NCBI GenBank assembly: GCA_023715185.1
Contig: JAMCAN010000003.1
Location: 248,001 to 312,000, forward strand
Origin: Planococcus sp. MER TA 32b
GTDB lineage: Bacteria > Bacillota > Bacilli > Bacillales_A > Planococcaceae
Direction: 5' to 3'
DNA length: 64,000 bases
Part shown: one piece after another, positions 51,269 to 58,825 of the stretch
How positions within the stretch are numbered: the stretch's first letter is position 1
Layout: the number at the start of each line of letters is the position of its first letter
Notes under the pieces: generated by a model
What the model was told of the DNA's origin: nothing
Databases searched by the model: none
The model's input: only the letters and a program-made list of their open reading frames with translations
Program-made: the position numbers and the translations under genes

Positions 51269-51284
51269 AGGTGTAAAGACACCT
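51269..51284. promoter_or_regulatory. Probable NiaR operator
   Basis: AGGTGT-AAAG-ACACCT, six-base perfect arms, at the expected transcription start of niaP. It resembles the GTGT/ACAC dyads bound by the niacin repressor NiaR in Bacillota. Confidence 0.55.
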
Positions 51285-51314
51285 AGATAGATACTTATGA
51301 CAAGGAGAATGCAA

Positions 51315-52544
51315 ATGTCTGCAATTATTGATAATGAAAAAAATACTGCGCCGATTTCACGCAATCGGCTGTTATGGGTCGCGGGTCTCGGCTGGCTGTT
51401 CGACGCAATGGATGTCGGAATTTTGTCCTTCATCATTGCGGCGCTTCAGCAGGACTGGAATCTGACGACGGATCAAATGGGCTGGATCGGCAGCATCAAC
51501 TCCATCGGAATGGCTGTCGGAGCATTCGTCTTCGGAATTTATGCAGACCGTGTAGGGAGAAAGAAAATATTCATCATCACCTTGCTGCTCTTCTCACTGG
51601 CAAGCGGCATATCCGCTTTTACAACGACATTGGCGGCGTTTATGATCTTGCGCTTTTTTGTCGGCATGGGACTCGGTGGTGAATTGCCGGTGGCTTCGAC
51701 ATTAGTGTCGGAAAGTGTTCCTGCAAAAGAACGGGGGCGCGTCGTCGTTCTTTTGGAAAGTTTCTGGGCGGCCGGCTGGCTGCTTGCGGCAATTATTTCT
51801 TATTTTGTTATCCCGGCATCAGAATACGGCTGGCGCATTGCCTTATTGATTACGGCGCTGCCTGCGTTATACGCGCTTTACCTGCGGATCAATCTGCCGG
51901 ATTCGCCGCAGTTTGCAGCAAAGAAAAATGTACTGCGTTCAATCTCGGTGAACATCAAAGATGTCTGGTCGAGAAAATATGTCAAAGCTACTTTGATGCT
52001 TTGGATTGTTTGGTTCATGGTCGTCTTTTCCTATTATGGCATGTTCCTGTGGCTGCCAAGCGTCATGGTGCTGAAAGGTTTTACATTGATCAAAAGTTTC
52101 CAGTATGTGCTGATCATGACATTGGCTCAGCTTCCGGGATATTTCACGGCAGCCTGGCTCATTGAAAAAATCGGCCGTAAATTTGTGCTCGTCACTTATC
52201 TGTTGGGTACTGCGGCAAGTGCGCTCGCATTCGGCAACGCGGAGTCGCTTGCCATGCTGATTACGGCGGGTGCGTTCCTGTCCTTCTTTAATCTAGGGGC
52301 ATGGGGAGCGCTGTATGCTTATTCACCGGAACAATATCCGACTGTCATCAGAGGAACTGGCACGGGAATGGCCGCTTCATTCGGTCGCATCGGCGGTATC
52401 TTCGGACCGCTGCTCGTCGGATTTATGCTGACGGCGGGATTTGGCGTCAACGTGATATTCGCGGTATTCTGCAGCGCTATCATCATCGGGGCATTAGCTG
52501 TTGCTTTTCTTGGCACTGAAACCAAACAGAAAGAATTGGAATAA
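51315..52544 (+). CDS. niaP: Niacin/nicotinamide MFS transporter
   Basis: 409 residues, 12 membrane segments, AAHS-like MFS group. GWLFDAMDVGILSFIIAAL, DRVGRKKIF, GMGLGGELPVASTLVSE and WGALYAYSPEQYPT match B. subtilis NiaP (YceI) almost word for word as I recall it, so niacin uptake for NAD synthesis is likely. The start is ATG 51315, seven bases after AAGGAG; upstream in-frame Met codons overlap the site. The palindrome at the promoter supports niacin control. Confidence 0.88.
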   Translation: MSAIIDNEKNTAPISRNRLLWVAGLGWLFDAMDVGILSFIIAALQQDWNLTTDQMGWIGSINSIGMAVGAFVFGIYADRVGRKKIFIITLLLFSLASGISAFTTTLAAFMILRFFVGMGLGGELPVASTLVSESVPAKERGRVVVLLESFWAAGWLLAAIISYFVIPASEYGWRIALLITALPALYALYLRINLPDSPQFAAKKNVLRSISVNIKDVWSRKYVKATLMLWIVWFMVVFSYYGMFLWLPSVMVLKGFTLIKSFQYVLIMTLAQLPGYFTAAWLIEKIGRKFVLVTYLLGTAASALAFGNAESLAMLITAGAFLSFFNLGAWGALYAYSPEQYPTVIRGTGTGMAASFGRIGGIFGPLLVGFMLTAGFGVNVIFAVFCSAIIIGALAVAFLGTETKQKELE

Positions 52545-52556
52545 AGATTTTGGACG

Positions 52557-52600
52557 GCTGCCGGCAGTCTGTAAGCTGCCGGCAGCTATTTTTTAATTTT
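52557..52600 (+). terminator. Intrinsic terminator after niaP
   Basis: GCTGCCGGCAG / CTGCCGGCAGC stem, then TATTTTTT. Confidence 0.88.
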
Positions 52601-52677
52601 TTCCGGAAACCGGCAGGAAAAATTAAGGCGATAGCCAATACTTAACAGATGGATCAATAAGGAAAGAGTGTGGATTT

Positions 52678-53517
52678 ATGGACTGGAAAATATACGAAGA
52701 CCCAATGGCTTTCAGTGAGATGGTTGAAGCGCTGCTGTATAAAGATGAAGACAGGAACAGCCTGTTTCTTGGAATACTCAGCCAGATAAGAAACGGCAGA
52801 TACGAGGAATATTTCCTGGGTCTGGCAACCGAAGGCGATGAAGTGCTGGCGGCGCTCATGATGACGCCACCGCATCCGCTGCAATTGATCGTTTTGAAAG
52901 AAACTCCGAACTTAGCGGGGGAACTTGCAATGCATCTGAAAAAAGAGGTTACAGAGATTCCGGGAGTGATCGGCGATAAAGCCGCGGCCCGGGAATTTGC
53001 GGAAGCGTGGGCGGCTGAAACAGGAACTGCCATTGAGCTGCATATGGATGAAGGCCTTTACCGGATCGATGCGGTGGCAAAAGGGCTCGAAAAAAGTCCC
53101 GGCGCATGGCGGGTCGCCAATAAACGCGATGCTGAACTCTTAGAAGAATGGTATCTGTTGTTTGAAAAGGATACCGGAGTCGGCGCATCCAGCCACAAGG
53201 AAGCTGCGGCGAAAATCGAGCAGTTTTTGGACGATAAGGAAATTTACGTTTGGGAAGTCCAAGGGGAAGTGGTTTCCTGCATGAAGAAATCCCGTCCATC
53301 GAAACACGGAATTTCTGTAGGGTTTGTATTCACTCCTGAGCAGCACAGAAGAAAAGGCTTCGCACGGATACTGGTGGCGGAAGTGACGGAAGAATTGCTG
53401 CTGGAATTCGACTTCGTCATGCTTTATACGGACTTGAAAAATCCGACATCCAATAAGATATACAGTGAAATCGGTTATGAACAAATCGCGAATCCGGTGC
53501 ACTTGCGATTTCGATAA
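52678..53517 (+). CDS. GNAT family N-acetyltransferase
   Basis: 279 residues: an N-terminal degenerate half and a C-terminal GNAT domain (about 135-279) with the acetyl-CoA loop TPEQHRRKGFARILVAEVT and the C-terminal TSNKIYSEIGYEQI typical of FR47-like acetyltransferases. Substrate unknown. The ribosome site AAAGAG is weak. It directly precedes the promoter and leader of the ABC-F resistance gene but is terminated or expressed separately, since that promoter starts within three bases of this stop. Confidence 0.83.
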   Translation: MDWKIYEDPMAFSEMVEALLYKDEDRNSLFLGILSQIRNGRYEEYFLGLATEGDEVLAALMMTPPHPLQLIVLKETPNLAGELAMHLKKEVTEIPGVIGDKAAAREFAEAWAAETGTAIELHMDEGLYRIDAVAKGLEKSPGAWRVANKRDAELLEEWYLLFEKDTGVGASSHKEAAAKIEQFLDDKEIYVWEVQGEVVSCMKKSRPSKHGISVGFVFTPEQHRRKGFARILVAEVTEELLLEFDFVMLYTDLKNPTSNKIYSEIGYEQIANPVHLRFR

Positions 53518-53519
53518 GC

Positions 53520-53548
53520 TTGGAATTTCAATCGCAGAATGATAAAAT
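53520..53548 (+). promoter_or_regulatory. Sigma-A promoter of ABC-F leader
   Basis: TTGGAA, 17 bases, TAAAAT with TGA before it (extended -10). The transcript would start near 53555, leaving a leader of about 285 bases. Confidence 0.7.
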
Positions 53549-53554
53549 TCAAAT

Positions 53555-53840
53555 AACAAAGTAAGTGAGGTGATGGGTGGACGATGAAATAAATTCCTTT
53601 TTCTGAGCAACTGAAGCTTTTTCAGCTTGAAAGAAACAGGATTCGTCTGCCCATTTTGCATTTTATGAATTGAATATAAAAGATCCCGGATGTTGCGCTT
53701 CGATTCAAGCGCGGGCTGCAGGTCTTTAATCCATTTCAATTCATATTTCAGTTTTTATTGCAGGTTATTTGGGCTGCCGAATTCTTCCGAAAATCAATCG
53801 GAGGAATTTTTTTTATTTCTCCGAAAAGGGAGAGATTGAT
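53555..53840 (+). promoter_or_regulatory. Attenuator-type leader of ABC-F gene
   Basis: Contains minimal frames with ribosome-like sites: ATG GGT GGA CGA TGA (53573-53587), overlapping ATG AAA TAA (53584-53592). A hairpin CCCG..GCGCTT / AAGCGCGGG (about 53684-53714) follows, then a complete intrinsic terminator (53779-53815) before the gene. The terminator's 3' arm AGGAATTT (53802-53809) is exactly complementary to AAATTCCT (53591-53598) beside the minimal frames, giving a possible antiterminator. This is the arrangement of drug-induced ribosome-mediated attenuation known for ABC-F resistance genes. It accounts for the whole non-coding stretch. Confidence 0.65.
53779..53816 (+). terminator. 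Terminator inside the ABC-F leader
   Basis: AATTCTTCCGA / TCGGAGGAATT stem (one G-U pair) followed by eight T, 25 bases before the ABC-F start codon and pointing toward it. Confidence 0.85.
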
Positions 53841-55475
53841 ATGGCCATCTTAGGCAAATTAAACAACATGACCGTCCGTTATAATGATCGGGTAATTGTG
53901 GAAAAAGCGAAAGCTGCAATCCATGAGCGATCGAGAATTGCAGTAATCGGTGCAAACGGTTCAGGGAAAACCAGTCTCCTTGAAGCGATAGCGCGCAATG
54001 GGCAAGGAGTCCATTGGATCGGAAATGACCCTGAAATTATTTATATGGAACAGGAAGCCAGGGATTTCGATATGGCGAATGCGGATGCGGAAACCACAGC
54101 GATGGAAAAGAAGTGGCGTGTCCCTGCCGGGCGGAAAGAGCTGAGCGGCGGGGAAACGATGAAACTGCGGCTTGCATATGCTTTGACGCGAAGGGGCGAT
54201 ATCTACCTGCTGGATGAACCGACCAACCATTTGGATGCGGAAAGTCTGGAGATGCTGGCGGACAGCATTGAAAAAATCGATGGAACGGTGATTTTTGTTT
54301 CACACGACCGCCATTTCATCGACCGGGTAGCCACGCATGTCTGGGAAATTGAAGACGCGGGTTTGATTGAATATGAAGGGGATTATTCAGCCTCCAGAGC
54401 GGAAAAGGAGCACCAGAGGCTTACGCAGAAACGCAAATACGACAAACAGCAGGCGAAAATTGCGCAAGTGGAAAGCCAGATTGTTCAACTCCAATCGTGG
54501 TCTGGCAAAGCGCATGCCGAATCGACGAAAAAAGATGGGGCAAAAGAATATTTCCGTATGAAAGCGAAGAAAAAAGATGTTCAAATCCGCAGCAAGCGGC
54601 AGCGTCTTCAGGCGGAACTGGATCAGGAGCGGACAGCTGAGCCGAAAGAAGAGCTGCAGATTTCATTTGATATCAATGATGCCGCGAAGAAAGGCAACAG
54701 AGTCATCGAGCTGAAAAACGTATGCAAAAGATTTGGAGACAGACTGCTGTTCGACCGGGCGACATTTACGATACAGCATGGCGAGCGGGTCGGCTTAATG
54801 GGCGCCAATGGCAGCGGGAAAACGACGCTCCTTAAGATGGTGCTGGGTAAGGAAACTCATGAAGGGGAGGTCTGGTTAAGCAAAGGGATGAAAATCGGCT
54901 ATTTAAGCCAGGATGTCTTTGATTTGCCGGAAGAAAAAACCCCAGCTGAGCTGTTTTGGGCCCCGAGTTTTGAGGAAACAGGCAAGATCCGCAATTTAAT
55001 GGACCATCTGGGTTTTGAAAAGGTGCATTGGGAACAGCCGGTGTCGAATATGAGCATGGGCGAGCGGGTCAAACTGAAGCTGATGGAATTCATGTTGGCC
55101 GAATGCAATGTCCTGCTTCTCGATGAACCGACCAACCATTTGGATCTGCCGTCCAGGGAAGAGTTGGAACGCGCCCTCAGCTGTTTTGAGGGGACGATGC
55201 TGATTGCTACCCATGACCGCTATTTCATGGAAAAACTGAGCGATAGATTACTTGTTTTCGAAAACGGTGCCTTGTCTAAATATGAAGGGGGCTATTCGGA
55301 GTGGATCGACCGCAATGATGGTGAAGAGCGGCATGATTTGATGCAGCTGGAAAGGGAAAGGCAGGAAGTGTTGGGGAAATTGAGTTTCATGACACCGGCA
55401 AATGAGGATTACCAAGGATTGGACCGGCAATTTAAAGAATTGACCGCTTCCATTAAAATGATCCAAAAAGAATAA
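53841..55475 (+). CDS. vmlR: VmlR-type ribosome-protection ABC-F protein
   Basis: 544 residues, two ABC domains without membrane segments. NBD1: Walker A GANGSGKTS (about 41), LSGGETMKLRLA, YLLDEPTNHLD. Linker (about 180-270): SGKAHAESTKKDGAKEY and a basic helix, the antibiotic-resistance arm. NBD2: GANGSGKTT, MSMGERVKLKLM, LLLDEPTNHLD. The tail with VLGKLSFMTP matches B. subtilis VmlR. Such proteins push virginiamycin M, lincosamides or pleuromutilins off the ribosome. The start is ATG 53841 with AAGGGAGAG upstream. The attenuator leader suggests drug induction. The drug range is not readable from sequence. Confidence 0.87.
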   Translation: MAILGKLNNMTVRYNDRVIVEKAKAAIHERSRIAVIGANGSGKTSLLEAIARNGQGVHWIGNDPEIIYMEQEARDFDMANADAETTAMEKKWRVPAGRKELSGGETMKLRLAYALTRRGDIYLLDEPTNHLDAESLEMLADSIEKIDGTVIFVSHDRHFIDRVATHVWEIEDAGLIEYEGDYSASRAEKEHQRLTQKRKYDKQQAKIAQVESQIVQLQSWSGKAHAESTKKDGAKEYFRMKAKKKDVQIRSKRQRLQAELDQERTAEPKEELQISFDINDAAKKGNRVIELKNVCKRFGDRLLFDRATFTIQHGERVGLMGANGSGKTTLLKMVLGKETHEGEVWLSKGMKIGYLSQDVFDLPEEKTPAELFWAPSFEETGKIRNLMDHLGFEKVHWEQPVSNMSMGERVKLKLMEFMLAECNVLLLDEPTNHLDLPSREELERALSCFEGTMLIATHDRYFMEKLSDRLLVFENGALSKYEGGYSEWIDRNDGEERHDLMQLERERQEVLGKLSFMTPANEDYQGLDRQFKELTASIKMIQKE

Positions 55476-55483
55476 TTGTTATC

Positions 55484-55521
55484 GTAAAGAGTGGCTGCTT
55501 TCATGCGGCTGCTTTTTTATT
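55484..55521 (+). terminator. Probable terminator after ABC-F gene
   Basis: AGAGTGGCTGC / GCGGCTGCTTT stem with several G-U pairs, then TTTTTTA. Confidence 0.55.
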
Positions 55522-55652
55522 TTATCCGCCCGCGCGCCGTTTTTGCAGAAAATTATGGTCGCCAAGGAGAGTCTTCAAAACTCTGTGCTTATTGTAAAAG
55601 CAAATAGGGTAATGAAAAAGTAGCAGACAAGTTACAGGAAGGGGCGGATGCT

Positions 55653-56621
55653 ATGATCCGTTTTGAACGGGTGACCAAGCGATTTCCAGATGGGACAGAA
55701 GCGCTGAAAGATGTATCGGTTGTCTTCCCGACCCATAAATTGACGGTCGTCATCGGGCCAAGCGGCTGCGGAAAAACGACGCTGATGCGGATGGTCAATA
55801 AGTTGGAAACGCCGACTGAAGGCGATATTTCTATTGATGAGGAGTCGATAACTGGTCTTGAAGAAGTGAAGCTGCGCAGATCGATCGGGTACGTCATCCA
55901 GCGAATCGGCTTGTTTCCCCATATGACAATAGAAGATAACGTGTCGTTGGTGCCGCGTCTGCTGGAATGGGATAAAGAAAAGACGGCGGCAAGAGTGGAA
56001 GAACTGCTGAAACTGGTGGGATTGGAACCGGAAGTGTATAAGAAGCGATATCCACTGGAATTGAGCGGCGGTCAGCAGCAGCGGGTAGGTGTCGTCCGGG
56101 CGTTGGCGGGAGATCCCAATATCATACTGATGGATGAACCGTTCTCCGCTTTGGATCCGATCAGCCGTGAACAGCTGCAGGATGATTTGCGTACTCTGCA
56201 GCAGGAAATTCAAAAGACCATCGTTTTCGTTACGCATGATATGGATGAAGCATTGAAAATAGCGGACATGGTTGTCGTTATGCGCGATGGGAAAATTGAG
56301 CAGGCGGGTTCGCCGCAGGAATTGATCAATGAGCCGGCCAATGATTTCGTGCGCAGTTTTATCGGACTGGATCGCATCAATCGGCAGCGTACATTCGGAG
56401 AACGCAAATTGGAGGAATTTCTATCTGTTTTTGGAATGGAACCGGCCGGAGAGGCGCTTCGGATTTCAGGGGGAACGACAATTGATGAAGCATTTTCCAA
56501 GCTCGAATCAAGCGGATATTCCAATCTGGAAATAGTGGATGACGGCAGGGTATTGGCTTATGCCAGCGACCGTGATTTAGTGAAAGCGGCTCTCCGCAAA
56601 GAGGAGGTTGAAAAAGTGTGA
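55653..56621 (+). CDS. Osmoprotectant (betaine/choline) ABC transporter ATPase
   Basis: 322 residues: Walker A GPSGCGKTT (about 37), Q-loop [27 protein letters not shown], Walker B IILMDEPFSALDP, H-loop FVTHDMDEA, then a single CBS-like region (about 260-315) as in OpuBA/OpuCA/ProV-type ATPases. It energises uptake of quaternary ammonium osmoprotectants. First of three coupled genes: it overlaps the permease by four bases. GGGTAA at 55607 may be a sigma-B-type -10. The opuBA-like name is by family; the substrate is unproven. Confidence 0.87.
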   Translation: MIRFERVTKRFPDGTEALKDVSVVFPTHKLTVVIGPSGCGKTTLMRMVNKLETPTEGDISIDEESITGLEEVKLRRSIGYVIQRIGLFPHMTIEDNVSLVPRLLEWDKEKTAARVEELLKLVGLEPEVYKKRYPLELSGGQQQRVGVVRALAGDPNIILMDEPFSALDPISREQLQDDLRTLQQEIQKTIVFVTHDMDEALKIADMVVVMRDGKIEQAGSPQELINEPANDFVRSFIGLDRINRQRTFGERKLEEFLSVFGMEPAGEALRISGGTTIDEAFSKLESSGYSNLEIVDDGRVLAYASDRDLVKAALRKEEVEKV

Positions 56622-57256
56622 GAAACTTTTTTGACACTTTGGTCAGCCGCCAGGATATGATTCAGGATGCGTTCCTGGAACATATTTACTTATCTTTTGT
56701 GGCTGTGGCAATCGGGATAGCGATTGCTTTGCCGACAGGCATTATCATTGCCCGTTATCGCCGTTACGCGGAACCGGTCATAGGGGTGACCGCCATATTT
56801 CAAACTATACCAAGTCTTGCGTTGTTCGGTTTTTTGGTGCCAATTCTCGGAATCGGTTCCCCGACAGCTTTGATCGCACTTATTATTTACGCGTTATTGC
56901 CGATTCTTCGAAATACATACACCGGCATCACGGGTGTTGATGGCTCGACGATAGAAGCAGGACGGGGCATGGGCATGACCCGGACTCAAATACTCAGGCA
57001 GATTGAATTGCCGCTGGCGCTGCCGTTCATCATGGCGGGGATTCGGACGGCGACTGTCCTGACGGTGGGAATTGCAACACTGGCGACTTTTGTGGGAGCC
57101 GGCGGACTGGGGGACATCATTTACCGCGGACTCCAATCCTATAATAATGCTTTGGTTCTTGCCGGCGCTTTGCCGGTGGCGCTGCTTGCGATCGGCTTTG
57201 ACCTGATCCTGAAATGGATCGAGAAAAGGGCGACGCCGAAAGGTTTGAAAAATTAA
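56618..57256 (+). CDS. Osmoprotectant ABC transporter permease
   Basis: 212 residues, five or six membrane segments, OpuBB/OpuCB type, with the ATPase-contact EAGRGMGMTRTQILRQIELP (about 107-126) and GVTAIFQTIPSLALFG. It starts with GTG 56618 overlapping the ATPase stop (GTGA), with GAGGAGG upstream. B. subtilis opuB and opuC encode two different permeases; only one is present here, so it probably forms a homodimer. Confidence 0.86.
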   Translation: MRNFFDTLVSRQDMIQDAFLEHIYLSFVAVAIGIAIALPTGIIIARYRRYAEPVIGVTAIFQTIPSLALFGFLVPILGIGSPTALIALIIYALLPILRNTYTGITGVDGSTIEAGRGMGMTRTQILRQIELPLALPFIMAGIRTATVLTVGIATLATFVGAGGLGDIIYRGLQSYNNALVLAGALPVALLAIGFDLILKWIEKRATPKGLKN

Positions 57257-57268
57257 GAGGGGGAATGA

Positions 57269-58183
57269 ATGATGAAAAAGAAAGCAATTGGTGTTTTGGG
57301 AACATCCGCGTTGGCAATGGTCTTGGCGGGCTGCGGCTCGACTGGTGGTGAAGAATCGGAACCGATTGTGATTGGCGGTAAACCGTGGACAGAACAATAC
57401 ATTCTTCCGCATATTTTGGGCCAGTATATCGAGGCGAATTCCGACTATACTGTGGAATATGAAGATGGTCTTGGAGAAGTGTCCATTTTGACTCCGGCGC
57501 TGGAGCAGGGCGACATCGATCTGTATGTCGAGTATACGGGGACGGGGCTGAAAGACGTTTTGAAACAGGAATCGGAGCCTGGTCAATCATCCGAAGAAGT
57601 CCTGCAGCGCGTGCGTGAAGGTTATGAGGAAGAGATGGATGCGACATGGCTTGAACCCCTTGGTTTTGAAAACGGTTATACCCTGGCTTATTCGAAAGAC
57701 AGCGGGTACGATGCCGAAACCTATTCGGATCTGGCGGAGATTTCCCAGTCTGAAGACATGAGTTTCGGTGCGCCGCATCCATTCTATGAGCGTCAGGGAG
57801 ATGGCTACGACGATCTGATCGCCACTTACCCTTTTGAATTTTCAGCGACCGACAGTTTTGATCCGGCAATCATGTACGAAGCTGTGAATAACGGCGAAGT
57901 GGACGTCATCCCGGCATTTACAACAGACAGCCGAATCGGGTTGTTCGATTTGGAGACGACAGAGGACGATCTGTCATTCTTCCCGAAATATGATGCTGCA
58001 CCAGTAGTGCGCTTGGAGGCTTTGGAACAATATCCGGAACTTGAGGATTTGCTTAATGAACTTGCGGGACAAATCAGTGAAGAAGAAATGCTTGCGATGA
58101 ATGCCCGTGTCGATGTAGACCAGGATCAGCCGCAGGACATAGCGAGGGACTTTCTGATTGAAAAAGGGTTGATAGAAGAATGA
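57269..58183 (+). CDS. Osmoprotectant ABC transporter binding lipoprotein
   Basis: 304 residues: signal peptide with lipobox VLAGC (Cys about 22), then an OpuAC/OpuCC/OsmF-type binding domain with GGKPWTEQYILPHILGQYIE, LDLYVEYTGTGL (as DIDLYVEYTGTGL) and VDVIPAFTTDSRI. It binds choline, glycine betaine, carnitine or a relative outside the cell. The start is ATG 57269 or 57272 (AGAGGGGG upstream). Last gene of the three-gene operon; no terminator is obvious before the repeat island. Confidence 0.86.
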   Translation: MMKKKAIGVLGTSALAMVLAGCGSTGGEESEPIVIGGKPWTEQYILPHILGQYIEANSDYTVEYEDGLGEVSILTPALEQGDIDLYVEYTGTGLKDVLKQESEPGQSSEEVLQRVREGYEEEMDATWLEPLGFENGYTLAYSKDSGYDAETYSDLAEISQSEDMSFGAPHPFYERQGDGYDDLIATYPFEFSATDSFDPAIMYEAVNNGEVDVIPAFTTDSRIGLFDLETTEDDLSFFPKYDAAPVVRLEALEQYPELEDLLNELAGQISEEEMLAMNARVDVDQDQPQDIARDFLIEKGLIEE

Positions 58184-58680
58184 AAACTAACCATGTGGTG
58201 AATTAAAGATATAATATAGATAACGCTTTGGCGCTATGGACAGGGCAAAGATTATGCTCCTGCGCACTGCTCGTCGCAAAGGATGCGCCATCTTCGTATG
58301 GCGAACCTTGCCTCCCGCAATAAGCCGAGAAGACCACTCGTCTTATTGCTCCGGTCGGCATTCGCCTGCTCCTGAACCGCGCCTTTGCTGAGAGAAATCT
58401 CTAGAGATATGAAGCAAAACAGCGCAGACGCCTAAGGGAATAGAAACACAGTTGGCTTGCCAACTGTGTTTCGAGCGAAGTGCTGAGATCCATTCGGGCG
58501 AAGTGCAACGAGTCCGAGTTAGCTCAGCTCAAGCCCCCAGGCAAAACCATTGTGCTCCTGCATCGCTACGCTGCTTCGTCGCAAAGACTTAGCCTTGCAA
58601 GCTTCGGCTAATGTCTTCGAAGCTGTTTTGTGGAATATCGACTACTATAGATTATTAATTCAACTTATATAGAAGAAAGA
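58184..58680. repeat. Non-coding repeat island
   Basis: About 500 bases with no supported gene, GC-richer than the flanking intergenic DNA and full of inverted repeats. It contains the dispersed element at 58553-58582, a shortened version at 58255-58277 (TGCTCCTGC..TCGTCGC), the perfect 13-base hairpin GAAACACAGTTGG / CCAACTGTGTTTC (58443-58472) and an AATAAGCC..GTCTTATT pair (58319-58350). It looks like nested or composite copies of intergenic repeats. Confidence 0.65.
58553..58582 (-). repeat. Dispersed intergenic repeat, inverted copy
   Basis: Matches 35690-35719 inverted at 29 of 30 bases. Confidence 0.75.
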
Positions 58681-58687
58681 TAACCAG

Positions 58688-58719
58688 ATCCCGCAAATTG
58701 CTTGCGGGATTTTTTTATA
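58688..58719 (+). terminator. Intrinsic terminator
   Basis: ATCCCGCAA / TTGCGGGAT stem (loop ATTGC region), then TTTTTT. It insulates the beta-oxidation promoter from upstream transcription. Confidence 0.88.
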
Positions 58720-58750
58720 TGGTTTCAAAGCCGGAATTCGAGTACAATTA

Positions 58751-58774
58751 AATTGAATGAATAGTCATTCAATT
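58751..58774. promoter_or_regulatory. FadR operator
   Basis: AATTGAATGA-ATAG-TCATTCAATT, ten-base perfect arms, matches the B. subtilis FadR (YsiA) box TGAATGANTANTCATTCA at all fixed positions. It fills the spacer before a TATAGT -10 (58775-58780). Long-chain acyl-CoA should release the repressor. Confidence 0.88.
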
Positions 58775-58825
58775 TATAGTGATTTAAATAGTCGACGATA
58801 AATAATGGTGGGGTGGATAGATATG

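Noticed and set aside
53640-53760. T-box or other known riboswitch in the ABC-F leader
   Set aside because: No T-box sequence, AGTA motif or specifier loop; the terminator and minimal frames fit ribosome-mediated attenuation better.
58505-58545. tRNA-like GAGTTAGCTCAGCTC stretch
   Set aside because: Only the D-arm-like words are present; no acceptor stem, anticodon arm or T arm could be assembled.
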